From contig NC_088797.1 of assembly GCF_011386835.1 (NCBI RefSeq), positions 63,513,587 through 63,577,586 of the forward strand: DNA of 64,000 nt. Reading direction: 5' to 3'. The notes under the pieces were generated by a model. The model searched no databases. It saw only the letters and a list, made by a program, of their open reading frames with translations, and was not told where the DNA came from. This stretch comes from Chrysemys picta bellii (taxonomy: Eukaryota > Chordata > Testudines > Emydidae). Position 1 is the stretch's first letter; each line of letters begins with the position of its first letter. Both the position numbers and the translations under genes were made by a program. Positions 1-9,508 of this stretch are shown one piece after another.

Positions 1-400
1 CAGCCACCTCAGCTTGAGATGGAACTTTTGTGTGTCCACCTTTGGAGTGTGCCTTGGCTATACATTTTTTCCCCTAGCTGCTAGTTTGGTTTTAGATAGT
101 TTCAGTTTAGATTATTTTAGTTTAGTAGTTGAGAGGCTTAGTTTTGTTCCTCACCCTTCTCTCTGAAGCCTTGTCTTCCTTGGACATTGCCTCAAACACT
201 CTTGCCAAGAGGGCAGCCCCATTAGCAAAGGTCACTCCAACTGCGTTCTCTGCCTTGGAGAGTTACATGTCCCTCAGAAGTGTAACTTCTGTCTGGCCCT
301 TAAATTCAGGGTGAGGAAGAACTGGGAGATTAAGTTGAGGCTACTAATGATGGAGCACTACCCTTTGCCCCACTTCAGCACCAGATCAGCAGGACACCCC
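1..400 (+). mobile_element. Possible retroelement coding fragment with a Cys-His cluster
   Basis: No host gene is recognisable. One plus-strand frame around 235-355 reads a cluster C-x2-C-x4-H-x4-C-x2-C followed by a basic stretch and a short acidic-hydrophobic segment. That layout resembles zinc-binding segments near the gag-like ORF of some retroelements (DIRS- or Gypsy-type). The reading is short and bounded by stops, so it would be a dead fragment. The upstream TTTTAG-rich part carries no clear signal. Family assignment is a guess from layout only. Confidence 0.25.
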
Positions 401-847
401 TGTCATAAACAGATAGTTAAGGGTTAATGCTTCTTTTACCTGTAAAGGGTTAAGAAGTTCACCTAGCCTAGCTGACATCTGACCAGAGGAACCAATGGGA
501 GGACAAGATGGTTCAAAGGGAAGGAGGGAAGTTCCCTTTGTCGGTTGAGTTTCACTTTGGACCGGAGTGGGAAAGCTCCAGAATTCAGCCTTATTTATTT
601 TTTTTATTAAGTAGTGAGTAGTAGTGAAGGAAATAAATAGGTTTATGTTTATTTCTTTGTAACCTGTCTTGTGCAATTAGAGGAATAGTCAAATTGGGTA
701 TTTGGGTTTTTTTTTTTTTTGTGTGTGTAACTAAGTTTTTGCCCAGGGGAACGTCCTCTGTGTTTGGAATCTGTTGTCTGTGAGAGTAGCTGGTATGCAG
801 TAGGAGGCTTAGGGGCATACAGAGCATGGGTTGCATTCCTAACCATG
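401..847 (+). mobile_element. LTR-like repeat fragment beginning TGTCATAAACAG
   Basis: The segment opens with TGTCATAAACAGATAG and contains the low-complexity runs and TTATTT-rich middle I associate with an abundant turtle LTR-like repeat. It ends where a CR1 copy starts near 848. No second copy lies in this window, so LTR boundaries and target-site duplication cannot be verified. A poly-T run of about 15 and a TG stretch lie at 706-728. Confidence 0.35.
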
Positions 848-2760
848 TTGGCTAATAGCTATTGTGGGACCAATCCTCCATGAATTTATCTAATTTTTTT
901 TAACCCAGTTATATTTTGGCCTTCACAGGCAACCCCTGGCAATGAGTTCCACAGGTTGACTGTGTATTGTGGGAAGAAGTACTTCCTTTTGTGTGTTTTA
1001 AACCTGCTGCCTATTCATTTCCTGTGTTACGTGAAGGGGTAAATAACACTTCCTTATTCACTTTCTCCACACCATTTATGATTTTATAGATCTCTATCAT
1101 ATTCCCCCCTCAGTCATCTTTTTTCTAAGATGAACAGTCCCAATCTTGTGAATCTCTCCTCATATGGAAGCTGTTCCCTACCATCAATCATTTTTGTAGC
1201 CCTTCTCTATATCCTTTCCAATCCTAATATAATTTTTTTGACTTGGGGCAGCCAGAACTGCATGCAGTATTCAAGGTGTGGGCGTACCATGGATTTATAT
1301 AGTGGCATTATGATATTTTCTGTCTTATTATCTATCCCTTTCCTAATGGTTCATAACATTCTGTTAGCTTTTCTGATTGCCGCTGCACATTGAATGGATG
1401 TTTTTGGAGAATTATCCACAATGACGCCAAGATCTCTTTCTTGAGTGGTAACAGCTAATTTAGACCCCAGCATTTTGTATGTATAGTTGGGATTGTTTTC
1501 CAATGTGCATTGCTTTGCATTTATCAACATTGAATTTCATCAGCCATTTTGTTGCCCAGTCACCCAGTTTTGTGAGATCCCTTTGTAACTCTTCAATCTG
1601 CTTTGAACTTCCGTATCTTGAGTAATTTTGTGTCAACTGCAACCTGTGCCATCTTGCTGTTTACCCCTTTTTCCAGATCATTTATGAATATGTTGAACAG
1701 CACTGGTCCAAGTACAGACCCCTGGGGAATGCTGCTATTTACCACTCTCCATTCTAAAAACTGATCATTTATTCCTACCCTATCTTTTAATCAGTTACTG
1801 ATTCATGAGAGGACTTTCCCTCTTATCCCATGACTGCTTAAGAGCCTTTGTTGAGGAACCTTGTTAAGGGCTTTCTGAAAGTCCAAGTGCACTATATCCA
1901 CTGGATCACCCTTGTCCACATATTTGTTGAGCCCCTCAAAAAAATCTAATAGATTAGGGAGGCATGATTTTCCCTTTATAAAAGCTGTATTGACTCCTCC
2001 CCAACAAATCATTTTCATCTATGTGTCTGATAATTCTCTGTAGTTTCAACCAGTTTACCTGGTACTGAAGTTAGGCTTACTGGCCTGTAATTGACAGGAT
2101 CGCTTCTGGAGCCTTTTTAAAAACCGACATTACATTAGCTATCCTCAAGTCATCCAATACAGAGGCTGATTTATGCGCTAGGTTACTAATTGCACTTAGT
2201 AGTTCCGCAATTTCATATCTGAGTTCCTTCAGAACTCTTTTGTTTATCCCATCTGGTCCTGGGGACTTATTACTGTTTAATTTATCAATTTCTTCCAAAA
2301 CCTCCTCTATCAACACCTCAGTAAGAACATAAGAACGGCCATACTGGGTCAGACCAAAGGTCCATCTTGCCCAGTATCCTGTCTACTGACAGTGGCCAAT
2401 GCCAGGTGCCCCAGAGGGAATGAACAGAACAGGCAATCATCAAGTGATCCATCCCCTGTCACCCATTCCCAGCTTCTGGCAAACAGAGACTAGGGACACC
2501 ATCCCTGCCCATCCTGGTTAATAGCCATTGATGGACCTATCCATCTGGGACAGTTTCTCAGATTTGTCACCTAAAAAGAATGGCTCAGGTTTGGGAATCT
2601 TCCTCACATCCTCTGCAGTGAAGACCAATGCAACGAATTCATTTAGGTTCTCCACAACAGCTTTGTCTTCCTTGAGTGCTGTTTTAACTTCTCAATCTTC
2701 TAGTGGCCCCACTGATCTTTTGGCAGGCTTCCTGCTTCTGCAGTACTTTTTTTTTAAAGA
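848..2760 (-). mobile_element. CR1 LINE, 3' part, minus orientation
   Basis: On the minus strand, broken open frames encode reverse-transcriptase pieces. They include the SPGPDG motif near 2,250, a degraded F-Q-K-A-x-x-K-V-P segment near 1,890, and a late region reading FNVDKCKAMHIGK near 1,520. This is the usual order of a CR1 ORF2 read from high to low coordinate. Stops and frameshifts interrupt the frame, so the copy is dead. It is 5' truncated near 2,760, and its 3' end abuts the LTR-like fragment at about 848. A second, short CR1 tail is inserted at 2,321-2,542. Confidence 0.9.
2321..2542 (-). mobile_element. Short CR1 3'-tail copy nested in the larger CR1
   Basis: The segment begins with the octamer-like repeat TAAGAACATAAGAACG, the reverse complement of the CR1 3'-terminal short repeat. 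It continues for about 220 bases of CR1 3' sequence. The host CR1 reading (cctctatcaacacctca) resumes after it at about 2,543 (atctgggacag). This is a severely 5'-truncated, later insertion in the same orientation. Confidence 0.7.
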
Positions 2761-2784
2761 GGCTAGATTCACCAAATGGCTGGA

Positions 2785-2955
2785 GGAGGAGATGGTTCTA
2801 GTCCCCCCCCTTTATAACCATTACCCTAATGGTTCGGGCATGTCCCTGTGGGGCAGGAGACCCAGGTTTGAACCCCTCAATCTAGAATAGGCTCTGAACC
2901 TGGGTCTCACCCTCCCAGGGGAGTGCGCTAACCACCGGGCTGTGGGGTAATGGGG
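2785..2955 (-). mobile_element. tRNA-derived SINE-like, partly palindromic
   Basis: Read on the minus strand, a box-A-like GTGGTTAGCGCACTC is followed by a box-B-like GACCCAGGTTCAG, as in tRNA-derived SINEs. A second inverted copy of the box-B-like segment (GACCCAGGTTTGAACC) lies on the plus strand about 35 bases away, giving the element a foldback look. No A-tail or target duplication is clear. Confidence 0.4.
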
Positions 2956-3075
2956 GGCGGGGAGGACTCTCAGTCTAATCTGTTGAAGCTGTTCTGCTTT
3001 GTATAAAATACTGGAGGGGTCAGTGAGGCAGGGACTAGCCCCTGAGTCTGCCTCCTCCCAGGCGAGCACCCAGCT

Positions 3076-3900
3076 ATCATAGAATTGTAGGACTGGAAAG
3101 GACCTCAAGAGGTCTTCTAGCCCAGTCCCCTGGACCAAGGCAGAACTACGTATTATCTAGACCATCCCTGACAGGTGTTTGTCTAACCTGCTCTTAAAAA
3201 TCTCCAGTGATGAAGATTCAACAGCTTCCCTAGGCAATTTATTCCAGTGCTTAACTACCCTGACAGGTAGTTTTTCCTAATGTCCAACCTAAATTGCCCT
3301 TGCTTCAATTTAAGCCAGTTGCTTCTTGTCCTATCCTCAGAGGTTAAGGAGAACAATTTTTCTCCCTCCTCCTTGTAACAACCTTTCATGTACTTGAAAA
3401 CTCATATCATGTCCCCGCTTGGTCTTCTCTTTTCCAGACTAGACAAACCTAGTTTTTTTCAATCTTCCCTCGTAGATCATGTTTTCTAGACCTTTAATAA
3501 TTTCTGTTGCTGTTCTCTGGACTTTCTCCAATTTGTCCACATCTTTCCTGAAATATGGCACCCAGAACTGGACAAAATACTCCAGTTGAGGCCTAATCAG
3601 TGCAGAGTAGAGTGGAAGAATTACTTCTCATGTCTTGCTTACAATACTCCTGCTAATACATTCCAGAATGATGTTTGCGTTTTTTGCAATAGCGTTACAT
3701 TGTTGACATATATTTAGCTTGTGATCCACTATGACCCCCAGATCCCTTTCCACAGTACTCCTTCCTAGGCAGTCATTTCCCATTTTTTATGTGTGCAACT
3801 GTGATTGTTCTTTCCTAAGTGGAGCACTTTGCATTTGTCCTTATTGAATTTCATCCTGTTTACTTCAGACCATTTCTCCAGTTTGTCAGGCTGGAGAGCA
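3076..3900 (-). mobile_element. CR1 LINE 3' fragment, minus orientation
   Basis: The sequence starts with the typical CR1 3' end (atcatagaattgtaggac) and runs through the conserved 3' non-coding and late ORF2 region. On the minus strand near 3,805-3,870 it reads MKFNKDKCKVLHLGKN, a signature of the region after the reverse-transcriptase domain. The copy is 5' truncated near 3,900. Confidence 0.85.
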
Positions 3901-4687
3901 CTCTCAGTCTTGCTTACCTGCCCAATGCCGATTGAACTGCTTTGGGAAAATTGCTCCTGGGCCTTGGTGGCCTCTGGCATCACAATAAATGAGAGCCTTT
4001 CCAAAGCCCAAGGCAATCCCCACCCAGAGAGGCAGCTCCGTCCCTGGCAAGACTGCACTAAGTGCAGTTCAAGACACTCTTATGCCCCCATCTCTCCACC
4101 TCACCCGGCTCTAGGGCTGCGCACAGCATTAGATAGAACATTAGCCATGAGCAGCTCCCAGAGCAGAGATGCTGCCTCTGAGTAGAGCGCCAGGCCTGTC
4201 CAAAGAACCGCTGGGAACAGGGCCCTGCAGCTGGGCCTCAGGTCCCTTGGGGGCAGTAGCCTGTGTGGGGACGGAATGGGGAAGGGGCAGGCAGGTTCTA
4301 GCTAGCTAGGCCTTAGCTCCCTTGGGGACAGGGGTGGGCAGGTTGTACCCCGCTGGTCCTCAGCTCCCTTGGGGGCAGCAGCCTGCAGGGGAGGGCTGCC
4401 AGTGCTGCACATGGCACCAGGCTCTCCACACTGGCCTGCCCCTAGTGAATGCATGAAGCGGGAAAGGCTCTAGCATGTGCTGCAATTCCCTCTTGTTTCA
4501 TTGTCCTCGCCAAGGCCATGGCCCTGCAGATGTGTAAATGTGGGCATGTGAGTAACTGTTCCGCCACTGAATCCCAGCACAGGCTGCCATGTGCAACTGG
4601 CTGGGAACTGACAGGAGAGACAGAATTTTCATTCAAAGACGACAGCGAAACCTGAGGCTTGTTTTCTTTTCTCTGCATTTGAATTAG
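3901..4687. other. Unassigned stretch upstream of the ADAM8-like tail exons
   Basis: This is probably intronic for the plus-strand gene. I see no exon with convincing splice sites. A degenerate tandem repeat lies at about 4,228-4,400. The last 25 bases form the pyrimidine-rich acceptor of the exon at 4,688. Confidence 0.4.
4228..4400. repeat. Degenerate three-copy tandem repeat
   Basis: The phrase CTCAGCTCCCTTGGGG, with variants, recurs at about 4,235, 4,311 and 4,362. Each is followed by GCAG or ACAG and a G-rich tail. Period is irregular (about 50 to 76 bases), suggesting an old minisatellite. Confidence 0.55.
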
Positions 4688-4756
4688 GTTGGAGTTAAAC
4701 CCAGCGTGGCACCTCCCCCGCTAGTCTCTGCAAAGCCCAAACCAGCTGCTGGCGAG
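4688..4756 (+). CDS. ADAM8: ADAM8-like tail exon a
   Basis: 69 bases, 23 codons, phase 0. Preceded by a pyrimidine-rich tract and TTAG; followed by GTAATG. It reads a Pro-Lys-rich segment starting VGVKPSVAPPP. It has no start codon of its own and needs an upstream exon. Confidence 0.55.
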
Positions 4757-6523
4757 GTAATGCTGCTTCTCACCAAGCTTTGGAAATGTGCTAGCGGGGC
4801 ATCAGCATCCCTGCGGGAGCCTGGTGCTGGACATCAGATGCCTGAAGGCCTGCCCAGCATGTCACTTCCCTGCCTGAAGCCACCCTCAGCCAGGCTTCAG
4901 GCCCCAAGACAGCATGTGCTGCTCGGGGGTACCCCCTGCCCGCTCCTGCCAGGCCTCCTTACAGTCCCCCGTGCTGTGTTCCCACCACCCAGAGAGTGTG
5001 TGATGACCCCACTGCTCCTCCTGGTGCAGCGCTCCAGAGCTCTTTTCCCCATTACCCAGGTCCATGTGGAGCTGTCAGGGGAAGCCAGTGGGGCAGCATG
5101 GCCACAGGCCAGCCCCTAGCCCTGCAATGCTGGTGGGTTGCATCTCAAACACCCTTGGCACCTCCCAGGGCATCTGCCCACCCCCTGGCGCAGAAGCCCC
5201 CTCAGCCAAGGTCCCGGCTAGGCTTCTCCATGAAGTTGAAAGCCTAAATCAGCACAGTTCAAACACCCCCACTTCCACATGGCCTGTGGCCCCATCAGAC
5301 ACAGAGCCAGGCAGGCTGTGTTACTTGGCCAGAGCCTCACGGCCCTTCCTTCCCAGCAGATCGTCCTTGTTCTTTGCATGGAAAGTGTGGCCCATGGTCT
5401 CGTGCCACTGGCCCCACCAGCACTTTTGCTGAGCCCTCGCGGCAGCGCTGAGCTGTGCTAGGGTCAGGGGGGCACCTGGCGGGAGTTGGTTTGGGACTGG
5501 GTGACTGACTCTATTGCACCCTGTTGTTAGGTGAAGCCGAAGCCACCGACCCGGCCTCTCCCCGAGCTGAGAAGCAAACAGGTGTGTCTCATCCTGGGTC
5601 CTCACATTGGACTTTCTGCTCGCTAGCCACTCAGCTCTCACCTCACAAGTAGGGGATCTGCGCGTGCATGCACACACACACACACACCCACCCACCCCTC
5701 CCTGCGCCCCTAAGTGTAGTCACACACACCCTTCCCACCCACCCCCAGCTCCATGACCAGTACTGATGGCTCATGGCTGTCTAAGGGGGGGCAGCCCACA
5801 TAAGAGTTGGTGGGCATTAGTCAGGTGGCTGTGTGCCTGCCAGAGTCAACCCTTGGAACGGGCAGCGTGGTATGCTGGGCCTGTGGGGGGCAGAGGCAGG
5901 AGTGCTGGGGTCAGTTTTGCTATATCCACACCACTACAGTGGTATGGCCTGACTATTCTGATAGCAGCAGTTTCTGGGAGAACAGCTGCCAGTTTTTGCA
6001 GCTCAAATGGACGCTGATCCCAAACATTTCACATTAAAGGAATGCTCTTTGTCTTGCCAGTGTGAAGCAGATAAGCTGAATGGCTGTAGCATGGAGGGGA
6101 CCAAAGTATCAGCTCTGCCTATCCCACCTGCCAAACCTGCTGCCCTGACATGTCAATCCAGCCAGCCCCAAGTGAGCCCAGCTCTGCATGTCTGCAATCA
6201 GATTGGCTATTGTGTTACCCAGTGGGGCTGGGGAGTTCCCTTTGTCTGGCTAGGTTCCCTGCTAGGTGCTCGGGTGTCTGTCACACCCTGCTCCCTCACG
6301 GGCTAGTCAGGCTTCGTTTTGTTTTATAGTGACTGAGCTGTTCCTCCCCATCCTGTGCAAGTGAGGGCAGTGGGCTGGGCCAATGTGCCACGCTCGCTCA
6401 GTCATTGCCAGGGTGGCTCTAGCAGCATTCCAGGACTCACCCTCCCATGGTGCCTCTCTTTCTGTTTTCCAGCAGACCGCTTCCTTGAAGGTAGCACTGA
6501 AGCCTCCAGCTTCACGGAGATGA
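4688..6523 (+). CDS. ADAM8: Probable ADAM8 C-terminal cytoplasmic tail (partial gene, four 3' exons)
   Basis: ADAM8 is a type I membrane metalloprotease-disintegrin of leukocytes and other cells that sheds membrane proteins; its cytoplasmic tail carries proline motifs that can bind SH3 domains. Only the tail is here. Four exons are seen (4,688-4,756; 5,531-5,581; 6,061-6,171; 6,473-6,523), each a whole number of codons, bounded by AG and GT, and joinable in phase 0. They encode about 93 residues rich in Pro and Lys, with KPPTRPLPELRSKQ in the second exon and KVALKPP just before the stop TGA at 6,521-6,523. From memory, human ADAM8 ends with related motifs (a PLPEL segment and KVALKPP), which is the basis of the name. 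Protease, disintegrin, EGF and membrane segments are not in the window and must lie to the left. Another ADAM with a proline-rich tail cannot be excluded. Confidence 0.55.
5531..5581 (+). CDS. ADAM8: ADAM8-like tail exon b
   Basis: 51 bases, 17 codons, phase 0, between TGTTGTTAG and GTGTGT. It reads VKPKPPTRPLPELRSKQ, a proline-rich SH3-ligand-like peptide (P-x-x-P with flanking basic residues). This is the strongest family clue in the tail. Confidence 0.6.
5669..5697. repeat. (CA)n microsatellite
   Basis: Run of CA dinucleotides grading into CCCA units, in the intron between tail exons b and c. Confidence 0.9.
6061..6171 (+). CDS. ADAM8: ADAM8-like tail exon c
   Basis: 111 bases, 37 codons, phase 0, between TTGTCTTGCCAG and GTGAGC. 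It is less proline-rich at the start (CEADKLNG) and then has LPIPPAKPAAL. The chosen boundaries keep the frame of the neighbouring exons. Confidence 0.5.
6473..6523 (+). CDS. ADAM8: ADAM8-like terminal coding exon
   Basis: After a strong pyrimidine tract and CCAG, 16 codons (QTASLKVALKPPASRR) end in TGA at 6,521-6,523. The same bases in another frame read a longer peptide (DRFLEGSTEASS...). The phase-0 reading is preferred because it continues the other three exons and gives the KVALKPP motif. Confidence 0.55.
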   Translation, partial: QTASLKVALKPPASRR

Positions 6524-9482
6524 TCCAGATTGTGGCGGCTGGGACAGCAAGGCGTGGCTGGCTCTAGTGTTTTTTCTAGAATGATTGAGCATTTCTGCTT
6601 CTTGCTTAATGGTACTCGACTCAGTTGGCAGAGTCTTCCTTCAAGGTCTTGAGTGTTTACATGAAATGCTTGACTCAGCTGTGCCTTAACACAGATGCTG
6701 TGGCTGCACAATACAGCAGGGCTGGCCAGCAATGGCTGCTTGGAGGCCGGGGGGCTCACACCAGCAGATGTAGGGAAATGTTCTCAGGTTTTTACTAGTG
6801 AAAATGCAAGGCCTTCCCAAAAGTACAAATGAGGGACACTCCTCTCACACCGCAGTGCCCCCTTCTTCCCCCCATGCAGGCATGGGGGGGGGAAGCTCGG
6901 GGGATAGTTCCTGTTTCCATGCTATGCATGATCTGTAGCAATGAGCCCAGCAGATCGTGTCATAGCAACACACGGCTGAGACCACACATCCTAGCATGGA
7001 CCACGTCAGCTAGATCCAGGGGCCAAGCCCCAGTATTGCAGGCTGGCAGCTGTAATCTCTGCACCCCCCCATGCTCCCTCCTGGAATGATGTTGTGGCTC
7101 TCAGGTGGTGGACACATACAAACATGCCCCGCCCCTGTGGGTGATCCAATTCAGCAGTCAGGCCGGGGTTGGGGATGGCCATGCCAGCAATGGCCTCTTA
7201 GGTAACAGATGGAACCTTAGTGCGTTCAGAGACTGTTTTTGCCCAGCCCAGCCAAATGGTTTTGCTGACAGTGACCCAACCGGGAGCCGGGGCTGGCTGC
7301 CCAGCCCTCCATAGGGCCTCTCCTTACAAGTAAAACTGTGACAAGCTGCCAGCCCAATTCCCTCAATGTCTCAAGTGTCAGCTCCTACTATCCGCAGCAC
7401 AGACCCTGGTATGGCACTTTCCAGCCTAGTCCTTCCAAAGCACGTCAGGATGAACTGGGACTCCTGGCTGAAGTTGACATTTGGGATGTTCCTGGATTTG
7501 GGTGGGCAGTAGCCACTCTCCCCAGCAGAGATTTCCAAAGCTGCAGGCTGCGCAGTGCGTTGGCGTGACCAGCTACTGCCACTGCAGGAGCCAGTGCTTT
7601 ACAGCGCCCAGCAGGTAGCAGCCAAGATCCCAGAATTTCCTGCAGTAACTTGATGCCACAGTAATACATGCTGCACTGAGCAAACAGCCCCCCCACCCAG
7701 AGCACATCATGGTCAGCTGGTGTTTTCAGTAGGCCTGAAGCTTGTTTTGGGTTATTCTGTTAGCAGCCAGTGTATTTTATCATTTAAATTATTGTCTGAG
7801 TTATGGTCTGGCTGAAGGGCCTGTCCTAGATGGTGTTTTTTTTAAATCATGTTAATTTAATACCTTTAATGTGACCTTTTCACTCATCTGATGCTGCTCA
7901 GTTTGATATGAGTTGAGTCAAAGGCATTGGTAACAGTAAAAGCTGCAGGCCAGCTTGGTGCAGGGTGTTTCTGTATGCTGGCTGGGGGAAGGGTTGAGCA
8001 GTGACTACTAAGGGAGGGAGGTTGGACTCTCATGATCCCTTCCACCCCTGCATGCGTCTTTGGAGAGCTTTGGGCACAAATCCAGCCCCTAGTCTTTGTC
8101 TCCATCATGGTCTGAGGGCTTTATCTAAACTCACACTGATTGTACTTTAGAGCACTGCTGTCCTGGGGCCCAACCCGGACTTCACAGGCTGTCACTGATT
8201 GCATGGGAGCCATGGGGTATCAACACACAGCGTTGCCTAGCATATTAGCAGCAGCCGCCATACAGTGGCTCTCCCCTCCATCAGTTACTGACAGAAGTTA
8301 GAGGTAAAGCTGCTGCTCTGCACCCCACCTGCAACTGAGCAGATTCTTCACTTGTCCAGCAGCCCAGGGTGGGCCTGTGCTCACAGGAGGAAGGCTGCAT
8401 CTCTCTCTTCAATACACAGGTATTTAAGCTTCTAACTTCATCTGGTTTCCATGGAAGGCAGGGGAGCCTAAATGTCTTTGTTGAATACAGTGTAGCTGCT
8501 TCATTTTTCAGCAGTGAGAAAGCACTGCAGCTGGTGCCTCTCTGCACCCATCCATGGATGTGGCCCTCTGCTATCCTGAACTAAACAAAATAGGTTTGGT
8601 TTTTCAGCAGCTGTAGAAGGTAGGACTAAGAATGGGAGTAAGCAGGAACTAGGGCTTTGGATTAGTGTGTAAATGGACTTGGACTGAACAGGAGGGAGGG
8701 GATTGAGGCTGCTCTCCTACTCCTTAGCCTTAACCCTTTTGCAGTCCCCCTTTCCCCCAACCCTCCTATCTCCCACCCTTCACTCAGAGACAGGAGAGGC
8801 TAAGCTCCTGGCAGCCTCATTGCCTTGACACCAGTGACAAGGAGGGCCCCATGCTGGCCACAGATGCTGTGGAGCAGGGTTATGTTACTCCAATTTGATG
8901 CGAGACAGCCTGGGGGCAATAGGCTCCATCCCCTTGCCCTGGTGCATGTACAGAGCAGATGGTCTTGGAGTTGTGGGAGGATGGATGCAAGTTTAACAGC
9001 TGTGACTGCATGGCAGGTAACAATTCTCCACATGGCCCTCACTGCTCCACCCTCCTGGATCCCACCAGAGGGGAGTACTAGGTCTGGAGAAGCCATGAGC
9101 TTAGGGAATCATTCCCTCTGAGAACCACAGCCTCCAACAGAGCTTGCTTTAGAGCCCTAAACAGCAGAATCCCCACAACGGCCTCTAGGTGCGGCAGGAG
9201 CTGAAGGTAGGTGTTGGGCTATACAGGTTTCACGCGCCCTCAAAGACACTCAGGGAGTATTTCCAATGGGGAAACCTAGACAGGCTGGGAAATGGGGGTG
9301 GTTGATCTGTTCATGCTTTTTGTGCTGGGCTGGGTCCTTCCCTGAGTGTGCAGAGGGTGAGACCACAGCTGCCTGCCTTCACATGAAGCTGAACTCTCTG
9401 GTGGAAATGCTGGGTAGGGGATATGGTAAGAGGCAGCCTAGTCCCGGCACAGGTAGGAGGATGAGGGCAAGGCAGCCACCCA
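6524..9482. other. 3' flank and likely 3' UTR of the ADAM8-like gene; no further gene seen
   Basis: I see no exon series with coherent phase on either strand. No canonical AATAAA was noticed on the plus strand after 6,523, so the 3' end of the plus-strand transcript is undetermined. Unlike the rest of the window, few interspersed repeats are recognisable. Confidence 0.4.
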
Positions 9483-9502
9483 ATACATGGTATCAAAATA
9501 AT

Positions 9503-9508
9503 TTTATT
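9503..9508 (-). terminator. Candidate poly(A) signal for ERLIN1
   Basis: On the minus strand this is AATAAA (context GGATAAGAATAAAATTATT). It lies about 5.7 kb beyond the ERLIN1 stop codon, so it would imply a long 3' UTR. Nearer ATTAAA variants lie at 14,901-14,906 and 12,274-12,279. Which is used cannot be told from sequence alone. Confidence 0.35.
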
